A stretch of 15,448 bases of DNA, taken from Clostridiaceae bacterium (GTDB lineage: Bacteria > Bacillota > Clostridia > DSM-8532). Position 1 is the stretch's first letter. Each line of letters starts with the position of its first letter. A program made the position numbers and the translations under genes. Shown here piece by piece: positions 1 to 7,334 of this stretch. The stretch covers positions 1 to 15,448 of the forward strand of contig JAAYGP010000296.1 of NCBI GenBank assembly GCA_012727625.1. Direction: 5' to 3'. Below the pieces are notes generated by a model. That model searched no databases. It was not told where the DNA came from and saw only the letters and a list, made by a program, of their open reading frames with translations.

Positions 1-415
1 AGAAAAACCCTTCTTAATAAAAAGGTTAATCGACAGCAGTGAAGGAAAAAAATCTTATATTAAAAAAACAAATCATAAAGAAAGTTAATAAGTAAACCAT
101 AAAGACCCCATCCCTGAACTCTTTTATTAACGGCAATGAAATGTGCAGAGAGAGAATAAATGGTTTTTCCCCGTATGGAATATACTGTCCGATACGGTTC
201 AATATATGTTAATCAGTACAACATACGTAAAACTGTACTGAAATGCGGTCAAAAGTCTCAAAGAATATATTTAAGGTAAATGCCTGTAAAACAGTACCTC
301 TGATAAGTAACCCCAAGGTATAAGGATGTGATTTGCTTAATACCCTGGGGTGTTTATGATTTCATACGGATTGGCTTAAATAAACGATAATCAATATCCG
401 TAAAAACAATTATCC
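1..415. other. Gene-free stretch downstream of dapL
   Basis: No reading frame with a ribosome site and plausible protein content is visible on either strand. The stretch is AT-rich and holds several short inverted repeats: CCGTAT (171-176) with ATACGG (192-197), CAGTACA (214-220) with TGTACTG (234-240), and a stronger 11-bp hairpin at 311-350 that is listed separately. It may contain the 3' untranslated region of dapL and the end or promoter of a gene outside the window, but nothing decides this. Confidence 0.6.
311..350 (-). terminator. Hairpin downstream of dapL, possible terminator
   Basis: The arms CCCCAAGGTAT (311-321) and ATACCCTGGGG (340-350) pair over 11 positions, with one G-U or mismatched pair depending on strand, around an 18-base loop. 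It lies about 65 bases past the dapL stop. On the minus strand it is followed by TTACTTAT, only a weak T-rich tail; on the plus strand by TGTTTAT. The stem is strong but the tail is poor, so termination is plausible rather than certain. Confidence 0.4.
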
Positions 416-1645
416 TTAAAATTTCAGGCTTTTTATCCGTTTAATTGCCTTAATGGTGTTTTCACGGCTGCCGAATGCAGTTAACCTGAAATACCCCTGC
501 CCGCTTGGACCAAAACCAACACCCGGAGTCCCGACAACATGCACCTCTTTTAACAGCTTGTCAAAGAACTGCCATGAGTCATATCCATCAGGAGTTTTCA
601 GCCAGATATATGGGGCGTTAACCCCTCCGAATACTTTAAGGCCGGTACTTTCAATTCCCTCACGGATTATCCGGGCATTTTCCATATAATATTTTATTGT
701 CTCTGCGATCTGGTTTTGCCCTTCCCCGGAATAAACAGCTTCGGCGCCTCTTTGTACAATATATGGTACCCCGTTAAACTTCGTGGTTTGCCTGCGGTTC
801 CACAAACGGTTCAAATCAACTGCTTCACCGTCACCTGTATAGGCTTTGACAGATTTCGGGACAACAGTAAAAGCACAGCGGGTACCCGTGAATGCAGCGT
901 TTTTGGAAAAACTTCTGAACTCAATTGCCACATCCCTGGCTCCCTCAATTTCATATATGCTGTGAGGGATATCCTTCTCTGTAATATATGCTTCATAGGC
1001 AGCATCAAACAAAATAACCGCCTTGTTCTCCCTTGCATAGTCTACCCAGACTTTAAGCTGATCTTTTGTAAGAGTTGTGCCTGTAGGATTATTTGGATAG
1101 CACAAGTAAATCATGTCAACTTTTTTATCCGGCAGCGACGGTATAAAATTATTCTCAGCAGTGCATGGCAGATATACAAGATTTGTCCACTTTCCTGCAT
1201 CTTTATCATAATTTCCGATTCTGCCTGCCATGGCATTGCTGTCAACATATACCGGATATACAGGATCGGTAACCGCCACAACATTGTCAAGACCAAACAA
1301 TTCCTGTATGTTCCCTGTATCGCTTTTGGCACCGTCACTAATAAAAACCTCATCAGCCTTAATGTCAAGACCTTTATAATCATGTTCAATTATTTTCTTC
1401 GCAAGAAAATCATATCCCTGTTCCGGGCCATATCCTCTGAATGTTTCTTCGGCTGACATTTCGTCAACAGCTTTGTGAAGCGCATTTATAATTGCGGGCA
1501 CCAATGGCTTTGTAACATCACCAATACCAAGCCTGATTATGTCAGCGTCGGGATTTTCGTTTTTGAAAGCATCTACTCTTCTTGCAATCTCAGCAAATAA
1601 ATAGCTGCCTGGAAGCTTTAAATAATTTTCATTAATTATAGCCAT
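416..1645 (-). CDS. dapL: LL-diaminopimelate aminotransferase (DapL)
   Basis: This is a PLP-dependent fold-type I aminotransferase of the DapL family (EC 2.6.1.83). The family converts tetrahydrodipicolinate plus glutamate directly to LL-diaminopimelate, bypassing the acylated intermediates, to supply lysine and peptidoglycan; it is cytoplasmic. The 409-residue length is normal. The N-terminus MAIINENYLKLPGSYLF is typical of DapL. Visible motifs are PNNPTG at 184-189, DAAYEAY at 214-220, the SFSK box with the PLP-binding lysine at 248, and FRLTAFG near 386 with the substrate carboxylate-binding arginine (387). The ATG at 1645 follows AGAGGAG seven bases upstream. It lies downstream of dapF, whose enzyme uses its product, so the two form a DAP-synthesis unit. 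A general aspartate aminotransferase is unlikely given the DapL-specific N-terminus. Confidence 0.95.
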   Translation of the reverse strand: MAIINENYLKLPGSYLFAEIARRVDAFKNENPDADIIRLGIGDVTKPLVPAIINALHKAVDEMSAEETFRGYGPEQGYDFLAKKIIEHDYKGLDIKADEVFISDGAKSDTGNIQELFGLDNVVAVTDPVYPVYVDSNAMAGRIGNYDKDAGKWTNLVYLPCTAENNFIPSLPDKKVDMIYLCYPNNPTGTTLTKDQLKVWVDYARENKAVILFDAAYEAYITEKDIPHSIYEIEGARDVAIEFRSFSKNAAFTGTRCAFTVVPKSVKAYTGDGEAVDLNRLWNRRQTTKFNGVPYIVQRGAEAVYSGEGQNQIAETIKYYMENARIIREGIESTGLKVFGGVNAPYIWLKTPDGYDSWQFFDKLLKEVHVVGTPGVGFGPSGQGYFRLTAFGSRENTIKAIKRIKSLKF

Positions 1646-1659
1646 AAATACACTCCTCT

Positions 1660-1860
1660 TTATGTTTTTTCAATATATTCTTTCTGTATATCATGATCTT
1701 TGCGACATTTTCTTACCACGCCCAAATGTGTAAGACTTTTTGTTATATTCGTTAAGCCGGAACAATCGACTGGAACATAGCTGAAAAATTTCTCAAAGCC
1801 GCATCGGCAATCAGTATACTTTAGTACGACATAAACAAAAAATTCCGGAACATTTTTCAA
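1660..1860 (-). CDS. Possible small protein between dapF and dapL
   Basis: A 66-residue frame fits almost exactly between dapF and dapL: its ATG is 16 bases after the dapF stop, and its TAA is 14 bases before the dapL start, just ahead of the dapL ribosome site. The codons look ordinary for the neighbourhood. The protein has four cysteines, two of them as CRC near residue 19, and a basic C-terminal part (VRKCRKDHD). I recognise no family. The ribosome site is weak (GGA about 12 bases upstream), and TGA two codons before the ATG rules out a longer N-terminus. It could be a real coupled small protein or a chance frame in an intergenic stretch. Confidence 0.35.
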   Translation of the reverse strand: MKNVPEFFVYVVLKYTDCRCGFEKFFSYVPVDCSGLTNITKSLTHLGVVRKCRKDHDIQKEYIEKT

Positions 1861-1876
1861 ATTATTCCGACAGGAG

Positions 1877-2713
1877 TTACAGCTCTATAATACCGGTAAA
1901 TACTGTGGTGGCAGGGCCTGTTTTGTAAACATGGTTGTTTTCTTTATTCCATTCAATTATTAAAGTTCCGCCAAGCAATTCAACCTCGGCTTTTCTTTCA
2001 GAAAGTCCGTTTAAAACAGATGCCACCAATACCGCACAGGCTCCAGTCCCGCATGCGAGGGTTTCACCGGCTCCGCGCTCCCATACCCTCATTTTAAGAT
2101 GAGTTCTGTCCTTTACTTCAACAAACTCGGCATTTATCCTCCTTGGAAAAAGCGGATGGCACTCCATGGCTGGCCCAACAGTCTCCAGAGGAAAACTTTT
2201 AACATTATCCACATAAGTTACAGCATGGGGATTACCCATTGAAACGCATGTAACTTTATATTCCCTATCCAAAACCATTACGGGCTGATTTATAAAACGC
2301 TCCAAATCACTGTTAACCGGAATGTCTTTCGGGTTCAGCACCGGCTCGCCCATATCCACCCTGACCAATGAAATACTGTTGTTTTCACCGGCAGTCATTT
2401 CAAGAACCTTTATACCGGCAAGGGTTTCAATGGAAATTATCTTTTTGTCCGTCATCTTATTGTCATAGACATACTTGCCAACACATCGTATAGCGTTACC
2501 GCACATTTCCGCTTCAGAACCGTCCGAATTAAACATTCTCATTCTGAAATCAGCCTTTTGGGATGGAAGTATTAAAACCAACCCGTCGGAACCAACTCCA
2601 AAATGACGGTCACTAATAAACTTTGCCAGCTCTTCGGGGTTTTCAACTCTTTCCTCAAAGCAATTCACATATATATAATCATTTCCAAGCCCGTGCATTT
2701 TGGTAAACTTCAT
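1877..2713 (-). CDS. dapF: Diaminopimelate epimerase (DapF)
   Basis: DapF (EC 5.1.1.7) is a cofactor-independent racemase of the cytoplasm that turns LL-diaminopimelate into meso-diaminopimelate, the form used for peptidoglycan and for lysine by decarboxylation. The 278 residues match the usual length. The N-terminus MKFTKMHGLGNDYIYV is diagnostic. The two catalytic cysteines are visible: Cys71 in EMCGNAIRC and Cys221 in GAGETLACGTGA, one in each half of the pseudo-symmetric fold. The start ATG at 2713 has GAGGAG about eight bases upstream. A promoter lies at 2793-2821. With dapL downstream it covers two consecutive reactions. Confidence 0.96.
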   Translation of the reverse strand: MKFTKMHGLGNDYIYVNCFEERVENPEELAKFISDRHFGVGSDGLVLILPSQKADFRMRMFNSDGSEAEMCGNAIRCVGKYVYDNKMTDKKIISIETLAGIKVLEMTAGENNSISLVRVDMGEPVLNPKDIPVNSDLERFINQPVMVLDREYKVTCVSMGNPHAVTYVDNVKSFPLETVGPAMECHPLFPRRINAEFVEVKDRTHLKMRVWERGAGETLACGTGACAVLVASVLNGLSERKAEVELLGGTLIIEWNKENNHVYKTGPATTVFTGIIEL

Positions 2714-2792
2714 TTACTCCACTCCTCATTAACCCAATGTTCGTAATTATTCGCCCTTTGCCAAAACACATTACATTTCATTTTCGTACATT

Positions 2793-2821
2793 TATATAAA
2801 GGCCTTGAATGACAGATTCAA
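2793..2821 (-). promoter_or_regulatory. Predicted sigma-A promoter of dapF with overlapping inverted repeat
   Basis: Read on the minus strand, a -35 box TTGAAT (2816-2821) is separated by 17 bases from a -10 box TATATA (2793-2798), giving a leader of about 75 bases before dapF. The -35 box is one arm of the perfect inverted repeat TTGAAT-n5-ATTCAA (2805-2821), which could serve as an operator. The boxes are good but not perfect, and no mapping data exist here. Confidence 0.5.
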
Positions 2822-2943
2822 AGGAACCTTACGCAGCCTGAAATTAAAGCCTCCTGCCATTCGGTCTTATTGGTGTTTTAGCATGCTATGGAAAACAATT
2901 TTACATTTACAAAAAGGAACAATTACAACTTTTAATGGAATTA

Positions 2944-4335
2944 TCAGAATTCCGCATGATTAACAGTACGCGGGAACGGTATTACATCACGGATATTCTG
3001 CATTCCGGTTATATACATAACAGCTCTCTCAAAGCCAAGGCCAAAGCCTGCATGCTTCGTTTCCCCATATTTTCTGATCTCTGTATACCACCAATATTCG
3101 TCCATATTAAGCTCCAGCTCTTTAATTCTTCTTTCCAGAAAGCCCAATCTTTCCTCACGCTGACTGCCGCCAATTATCTCTCCCACTCCGGGCACAAGCA
3201 AATCCATGGCAGCAACTGTTCTTTCGTCATCATTCAAACGCATATAAAATGATTTTATATCCTTTGGATAATCCGTGACAAAAACAGGACGGTTAAAATA
3301 TTTCTCTGTCAGATATCTTTCATGCTCAGTCTGCAAATCACATCCCCAACGCACAGGGTACTGAAATTCATGGGCTACTTTCTCAAGCACCTTAATTGCT
3401 TCAGTGTATGTGATACGTTCAAATTTTGAATTCATAACATGTTTTAGTTTACTGATCAATCCTTTATCCAAAAACTGATTGCAGAAATTTATATCTGCTT
3501 CGGCTTTTTCCATGACATCCTGAATTATATATTTCAGCATGTCTTCCGCAAGCTTCATATCATCATTGAGATCCGCGAATGCAATTTCCGGTTCAACCAT
3601 CCAGAATTCTGCCACATGACGTGCGGTATTACTGTTCTCGGCTCTGAAAGTCGGCCCGAAAGTATACACTTTGCCAAAAGCCATGCAAAATGTTTCAACA
3701 GCCAGCTGTCCGCTAACTGTCAAATATGTTTCCTTTCCAAAAAAATCTTCTGAAAAATCAATTTCACCCGTGCTGTCTTTAGGGGGATCTTTAAGATCCA
3801 GGGTCGTTACCCTGAACATCTCACCGGCTCCTTCACAATCACTTCCGGTTATAATCGGGGTGTGGACATATACAAAACCGTTATCCTGGAAAAATTTATG
3901 AATAGCATGAGCCAATAAGGAACGTATTCTGAAAACTGCAGAAAACGTTTTGGTTCTCGGCCTTAAATTAGCTATCGTCCTTAAAAACTCAAAGGAATGC
4001 CTTTTTTTCTGCAAAGGATATTCAGGACTGGATGTTCCTTCTACAACAACAGAGGTTGCCTTTATTTCAAACGGCTGTTTGGCTTCAGGTGTTTCCACCA
4101 GTATTCCTTTCACTTTAAGGCTGCTTCCCACATTTAGCTTTGATATTTCATCAAAATTTGAAAGATTGTTTTCAAAAACAATCTGTAAATTTTTAAAACA
4201 GGATCCATCATTGAGTTCAATAAAACCAAATGCTTTTGATGCGCGAATTGTTCTGACCCATCCGCAAACAAACAATTCTTTATTTGCATAATCCGATGCT
4301 CTTTCATACAGGTGTCTTATCTCAACCCTATCCAT
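2944..4335 (-). CDS. asnS: Asparaginyl-tRNA synthetase (AsnS)
   Basis: This class IIb aminoacyl-tRNA synthetase (EC 6.1.1.22) charges tRNA-Asn with asparagine in the cytoplasm. Length is 463 residues from the chosen start, as usual for bacterial AsnRS. An N-terminal OB-fold anticodon-binding domain (about 20-105, VCGWVRTIRASKAFGFIELND) precedes the catalytic core. Motif 2 is FRAE (230-233) followed by HVAEFWMVEPE. Motif 3 is GFGLGFER (430-437). The tail IRDVIPFPRTVNHAEF is AsnRS-like, and the insertion pattern does not suggest AspRS. I chose the ATG at 4335 because GGGAGAT lies about eight bases before it; an in-frame TTG at 4353 lacks a ribosome site. It has its own promoter and a short leader without room for a T-box. 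Confidence 0.96.
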   Translation of the reverse strand: MDRVEIRHLYERASDYANKELFVCGWVRTIRASKAFGFIELNDGSCFKNLQIVFENNLSNFDEISKLNVGSSLKVKGILVETPEAKQPFEIKATSVVVEGTSSPEYPLQKKRHSFEFLRTIANLRPRTKTFSAVFRIRSLLAHAIHKFFQDNGFVYVHTPIITGSDCEGAGEMFRVTTLDLKDPPKDSTGEIDFSEDFFGKETYLTVSGQLAVETFCMAFGKVYTFGPTFRAENSNTARHVAEFWMVEPEIAFADLNDDMKLAEDMLKYIIQDVMEKAEADINFCNQFLDKGLISKLKHVMNSKFERITYTEAIKVLEKVAHEFQYPVRWGCDLQTEHERYLTEKYFNRPVFVTDYPKDIKSFYMRLNDDERTVAAMDLLVPGVGEIIGGSQREERLGFLERRIKELELNMDEYWWYTEIRKYGETKHAGFGLGFERAVMYITGMQNIRDVIPFPRTVNHAEF

Positions 4336-4405
4336 AAATTCATCTCCCGTCAAATTTAATAACGTATATTCATATACTGCTTAAAATGATTATTTAACAT
4401 ATAAT

Positions 4406-4434
4406 ATCATAATTTCTGAAAAAAATGAATGCAA
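4406..4434 (-). promoter_or_regulatory. Predicted sigma-A promoter of asnS
   Basis: On the minus strand, TTGCAT (4429-4434), a 17-base spacer and TATGAT (4406-4411) form a plausible sigma-A promoter. It gives a leader of roughly 65 bases before the asnS ATG. That leader is too short for a T-box riboswitch, although many clostridial aminoacyl-tRNA synthetase genes have one. Confidence 0.5.
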
Positions 4435-4621
4435 GACCTCTTTTTCAGTTAATGTTCAAAGATTCTCCTTTACTGTTCACACTCCAGCCCGACAAAGCCA
4501 CCCTGGATTATGTGCAATATCTGAAAAATGAGTTTTGTTTTGCAAGCGGTAAGCCCGTTCCAGGCGCTTTCAGCACAGGCGTTAAAACGCTAATGCAGTG
4601 TATTTTGTAAAACAAAAACTA

Positions 4622-4640
4622 ACAGGAAGTTTTATCCTGT
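4622..4640 (-). terminator. Rho-independent terminator after the TIM-barrel gene
   Basis: On the minus strand the perfect arms ACAGGA and TCCTGT enclose a seven-base loop. They are followed by TTAGTTTTTGTTTT, a good T-rich tail. The hairpin sits about 40 bases beyond the stop codon at 4678. The stem is only six base pairs, but position and tail support the call. Confidence 0.6.
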
Positions 4641-4677
4641 CTCTAAACTCTGAACAGCAGCATTATCTTTACAGTAA

Positions 4678-5433
4678 TTAACCGACAACTTCCTTTAACG
4701 CTTTTGCGTCTTCAAGAAATTGTTCAGGTGAATTATCGACTACAAATTCTATCATCACATAGCGGTCACCATCAATTTTTCTAAATGTTTCAATAAATTC
4801 CTTCCATTCGTTTAATCCCTTTGACAAAGGCATCCTTACCCTGTTTTCATAATAATATGCATTGATATTAGTAAGCCAGGGCGAAATTTTTACAATGCTT
4901 TCAATGCATTCCTCCGTATTGAGCTCGAAAGGCCTTTGCCAGTATGTAAAAACATTGCTGTGGCCCACCTCTTTTAACAGTTTGTAAGCTGACTCACATG
5001 TATCAGTCAGCGTATTGGGATGATATTCATAGGCTATTTTTATTCCGTGTTTCATAGCCATATCTGCTATTCTTCCTGATTCTTCAATTGCCATATCCCA
5101 ATATGCCTCATCCGCCTTTTCCGATGCAACTCTTCCCGCCCAGACCCTTATAACGGGAGCTTCCAGGGCAAGAGCTGATTCCAGAACTTTTTCAAATGGC
5201 AGATTTTTTTCCTTTTCACATCCCAATGAATAATAAGAGCCGTAGGAAGCAACATTTAAACCTGCTTCCCTGGTTTTTTTTGCGACATCTTTTGCTATTT
5301 CAACCTTACCGTGAGGAACATGGATATCTCCTCCCCATTCTATACCGTCAAGACCGGCTTTTTTTACAAGCTCAATTATTTCCTCCGGTGAAAGATTTCT
5401 GAAAGTAACTGATACCAATCCCGTTTTAATCAT
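4678..5433 (-). CDS. Xylose isomerase-like TIM-barrel protein
   Basis: The 251-residue protein belongs to the AP-endonuclease-2/xylose-isomerase-like TIM-barrel superfamily (sugar phosphate isomerase/epimerase, IolE-like, COG1082). Recognisable features are the barrel start MIKTGLVSVTFRNLSPEEII, the strand DGIEWGGDIHVPHG (29-42) with an acidic residue at its end, IAYEYHPNTLTDT (133-145) with Glu136 and His138 as likely metal ligands, and YVMIEFVVDN near 225-234. The family isomerises or epimerises keto-sugars or inositol derivatives, usually with a divalent metal; the substrate here cannot be read from sequence. I chose the ATG at 5433 because GGAGG lies five bases before it; a TTG at 5493 has no ribosome site and almost no leader. 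It is monocistronic, with its own promoter and terminator and no sugar-uptake neighbours. Confidence 0.8.
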   Translation of the reverse strand: MIKTGLVSVTFRNLSPEEIIELVKKAGLDGIEWGGDIHVPHGKVEIAKDVAKKTREAGLNVASYGSYYSLGCEKEKNLPFEKVLESALALEAPVIRVWAGRVASEKADEAYWDMAIEESGRIADMAMKHGIKIAYEYHPNTLTDTCESAYKLLKEVGHSNVFTYWQRPFELNTEECIESIVKISPWLTNINAYYYENRVRMPLSKGLNEWKEFIETFRKIDGDRYVMIEFVVDNSPEQFLEDAKALKEVVG

Positions 5434-5505
5434 AATTTCCTCCATTCCCCGGAAAGGTGCGTAACTACCTCGCTTCCCGACATTATATTTCAACGCTTGA
5501 GGAAT

Positions 5506-5535
5506 ATTATATCATGAATTCATAAGAAGTGTCAG
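5506..5535 (-). promoter_or_regulatory. Predicted sigma-A promoter of the TIM-barrel gene
   Basis: On the minus strand CTGACA (5530-5535), an 18-base spacer and a perfect TATAAT (5506-5511) precede the gene, with a leader of about 65 bases. This is among the best promoter matches in the window. A second TATAAT (5482-5487) lacks a matching -35 box. Confidence 0.65.
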
Positions 5536-5541
5536 CTTTTT

Positions 5542-5558
5542 ACCCGGTGCAACCGGGT
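5542..5558. promoter_or_regulatory. GC-rich palindrome upstream of the TIM-barrel promoter
   Basis: ACCCGG (5542-5547) and CCGGGT (5553-5558) form a perfect 6-bp inverted repeat with a five-base centre. It lies just upstream of the -35 box, centred about 50 bases before the expected transcription start. The GC-rich block stands out in AT-rich DNA. A terminator is unlikely because there is no T tail on either strand in the right place. A transcription-factor site is the simplest reading; the factor is unknown. Confidence 0.45.
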
Positions 5559-5951
5559 GCAGTCATAAGGTAATTATAGATTCATTACCATTTGTGAAGT
5601 TTTCAGCATTCTAAACAGATGGCTGGAATCAATTCATTATTGGAGCATACCTCTTCTTAAGCAACAAAGTACAAGTAAGGTGCTTTCTTTGATCGGAGTT
5701 CTATTTTGACAATAAACTTCGAAGCTGAATAAGTTTGACTAGTTAAAAATTAGTTATACAAGTTATATGTTCTATATTAAACATCTGCGTTACCATCAAG
5801 TACATCAATAAAAAGGTGCAAAAAAACAACATAAGTAATGCAGTAATGCTAATCTTGCTAAGCTACATCTTAATCTTACTATCAAGTAGGCACAATCTAA
5901 TATTTTACATTGAAATTGCGGGATATTAAGAAAGTGTGGTGAGAATTATGA

Positions 5952-6173
5952 AGAAAAAGAAAAAACTTAATAGATATATATGCAAAACCAATTAGGCAGG
6001 CGCTAACATGGTTTATACCTCTGGCTTTGGTTAGTTATTACCCTGTGTTATATTTTCTCGGTAAAAAATCATTTTCGATATTAATATGCATAATTGTTGC
6101 CTTGGTTTTATTTGCAGTTTCAGTTGCTATTTATAGAATATGTCTCAAGAAATATAATGGTTTGTCCTCATAA
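5952..6173 (+). pseudogene. C-terminal remnant of an ABC-2 permease
   Basis: The frame from 5952 to TAA at 6171-6173 reads as the last ~73 residues of an ABC-2 type permease of the DUF990 group (COG3694/COG4587-like). The stretch AKPIRQALTWFIPLALVSYY followed by PVLYFLGK, then a final transmembrane helix and a short basic end (RICLKKYNG), matches the usual C-terminus of that family. Intact members are about 260 residues with six membrane helices, so most of the gene is gone. A GGTGAG ribosome-like site and an ATG (5948-5950) precede it, but that ATG is out of frame and stops after 15 codons. One extra base in the A-rich tract 5951-5965 would explain the shift. No ATP-binding partner gene is present. 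Probably debris of a lost exporter operon. Confidence 0.65.
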
Positions 6174-6368
6174 TATAGGTTTGTCATTATTCCCTTGCTA
6201 TTTTCGTTTTTTGATTTTATAGCTAAAAACTTTCTTTAAAAATAAATTGTTATGCAATTGTATTGATAAATTTTAACATAAAACAGGGCTGTCTTTAAAT
6301 TTGCTGTTTATAAGACGCGTGTTTTGTGTTAATATTTAGAACAAACCATAGAGGATTGGAGACTGATT

Positions 6369-7145
6369 ATGGACAAAGAGAAAGTGCATCTCAGGAAAAT
6401 AATATTGACAGGTTTAATGATTACTCTTGTTTTTATCGCGACAAGTATTATTAAAATACCAACCACAAACGGATATATCCACCTGGGAGACGGGTTTGTT
6501 TTTATATCAGCTTATTTATTGGGCCCTTTTTATGGCGCAATTGCAGCAGGTGTTGGTTCCATGCTGGCAGACCTTTTATCCCCATATGCCCAATGGGCGC
6601 TGCCTACATTTATTATTAAATCTTTAATGGCATTGATTATGGGATTGATAATCAGGCAAAAGAATAAAAAACAAACCTCTATAACAGTCAGTGCAATCCT
6701 GATTGTGTGGGTAGGTTTCTTTACTGCTATAAAATCAGCTTTGCAAAAAGCTGTTAACACTGCGCTGGACAATCTTGCCGGGGCATTGGAAGACTCACCC
6801 GGGAACGTACAAAAACTGGCGGGAAATGTGCAAACCACACTTACAATAGCGATTATTCTGTTTATTGTTCTGGTTTTAGCCCTTGTTTACCGGATAAATA
6901 AAAAACAAAAGTACAGCAGCCTGGGACCCGGGATAATACTTGGGATGATAAGCGCAGGCACCTGCATGATAATAGGGTATTTTATAACTGAAATTATATT
7001 GTACGGAAACCCGATATCCCCTGCTTTCAGCGTACCGATGAACATAATCCAGTTTATAATGGGAATTTTTATATTCCTGGCTGTAACTCCGGGCCTTAAA
7101 AAAGCCTACACTTTTATTTATGGTGAATCACAGGATGCTAATTAA
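6369..7145 (+). CDS. ECF transporter S component, substrate unknown
   Basis: The 258-residue membrane protein resembles substrate-binding (S) subunits of energy-coupling-factor vitamin/metabolite importers (ECF-ribofla_trS/ECF_trnsprt type). The diagnostic stretch is IPTTNGYIHLGDGFVFISAY at 30-49, continuing LLGPFYGAIAAGVGSMLADLL, then ALPTFIIKSLMALIMGLI. The C-terminal part (GYFITEIILYG near 203-213, then MNIIQFIMGIFIF) also fits. Membrane segments lie near 11-29, 43-66, 79-95, 104-120, 157-174, 187-210 and 222-240. The usual length is about 170-190; the excess is an insert of about 80 residues (101-185) with two extra membrane segments and a polar linker. No EcfA or EcfT gene is nearby, so it presumably shares a general module encoded elsewhere. 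The ATG at 6369 follows GGAG by nine bases. The substrate cannot be inferred. Confidence 0.8.
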   Translation: MDKEKVHLRKIILTGLMITLVFIATSIIKIPTTNGYIHLGDGFVFISAYLLGPFYGAIAAGVGSMLADLLSPYAQWALPTFIIKSLMALIMGLIIRQKNKKQTSITVSAILIVWVGFFTAIKSALQKAVNTALDNLAGALEDSPGNVQKLAGNVQTTLTIAIILFIVLVLALVYRINKKQKYSSLGPGIILGMISAGTCMIIGYFITEIILYGNPISPAFSVPMNIIQFIMGIFIFLAVTPGLKKAYTFIYGESQDAN

Positions 7146-7277
7146 GAGCTTGTTGATGACTTTTACTTTACTTGGGGGACATAGTGGTTAATGGCGATTG
7201 ATACAGATATTATTAATAAAAAATACAATAGAAAGAACATTTCCCATCGCCTGAAGATACGAGCGATTAAAAAAATT

Positions 7278-7311
7278 AAAGGCTACCTCAAATTTCTGAG
7301 ATAGCCTTTTT
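7278..7311. terminator. Bidirectional terminator between the ECF gene and hydA
   Basis: AAAGGCTA (7278-7285) pairs with TAGCCTTT (7302-7309), continued after one mismatch by CTCA/TGAG, around a six-base loop. The plus-strand side ends in TTTTT; the minus-strand side is followed by TTTAATTTTTTTAA. It therefore suits both converging transcripts, the ECF gene from the left and the hydrogenase operon from the right. Confidence 0.88.
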
Positions 7312-7334
7312 AAATGTCTTAAATTCGCTTTATT

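Larger units (their letters stand above)
4354..4677. other. Intergenic region between asnS and the TIM-barrel gene
   Basis: The stretch holds the asnS promoter (4406-4434) and a minus-strand terminator (4622-4640). On the plus strand there is a 61-codon frame (4425-4610) with acceptable codons but no ribosome site. It overlaps the asnS promoter and resembles nothing I know, so I do not call it a gene. GCGTTAAAACGC (4579-4590) is a short inverted repeat of unknown meaning. Confidence 0.55.
5494..6368. other. Long intergenic region with regulatory sites and gene debris
   Basis: These 875 bases contain the promoter (5506-5535) and an adjacent palindrome (5542-5558) for the TIM-barrel gene, and the remains of an ABC-2 permease gene (5952-6173). 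Between about 5560 and 5940 I see only short frames without ribosome sites; one hydrophobic frame ends near 5930 but matches nothing known to me. The 195 bases before the ECF gene are very AT-rich, and I find no convincing promoter in them. Confidence 0.6.

Noticed and set aside
716..1456. 246-codon plus-strand frame inside dapL
   Set aside because: It is antisense to a strongly conserved gene, has no ribosome site, and encodes no recognisable protein.
2792..2860. 22-codon minus-strand frame upstream of dapF
   Set aside because: It covers the predicted dapF promoter and lacks a ribosome site.
4336..4440. T-box riboswitch before asnS
   Set aside because: The leader from the predicted promoter is only about 65 bases, and no T-box sequence or stem I is visible.
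4425..4610. 61-codon plus-strand frame between asnS and the TIM-barrel gene
   Set aside because: Codons are acceptable, but there is no ribosome site, no family likeness, and it overlaps the predicted asnS promoter.
6323..6345. Rex-like TTTGT/ACAAA pair before the ECF gene
   Set aside because: The arms are 13 bases apart rather than 10 and the inner bases do not match the Rex box.
7191..7304. 37-codon basic peptide frame after the ECF gene
   Set aside because: Its ribosome site is poorly spaced and its stop lies inside the terminator stem, so a chance frame is more likely.
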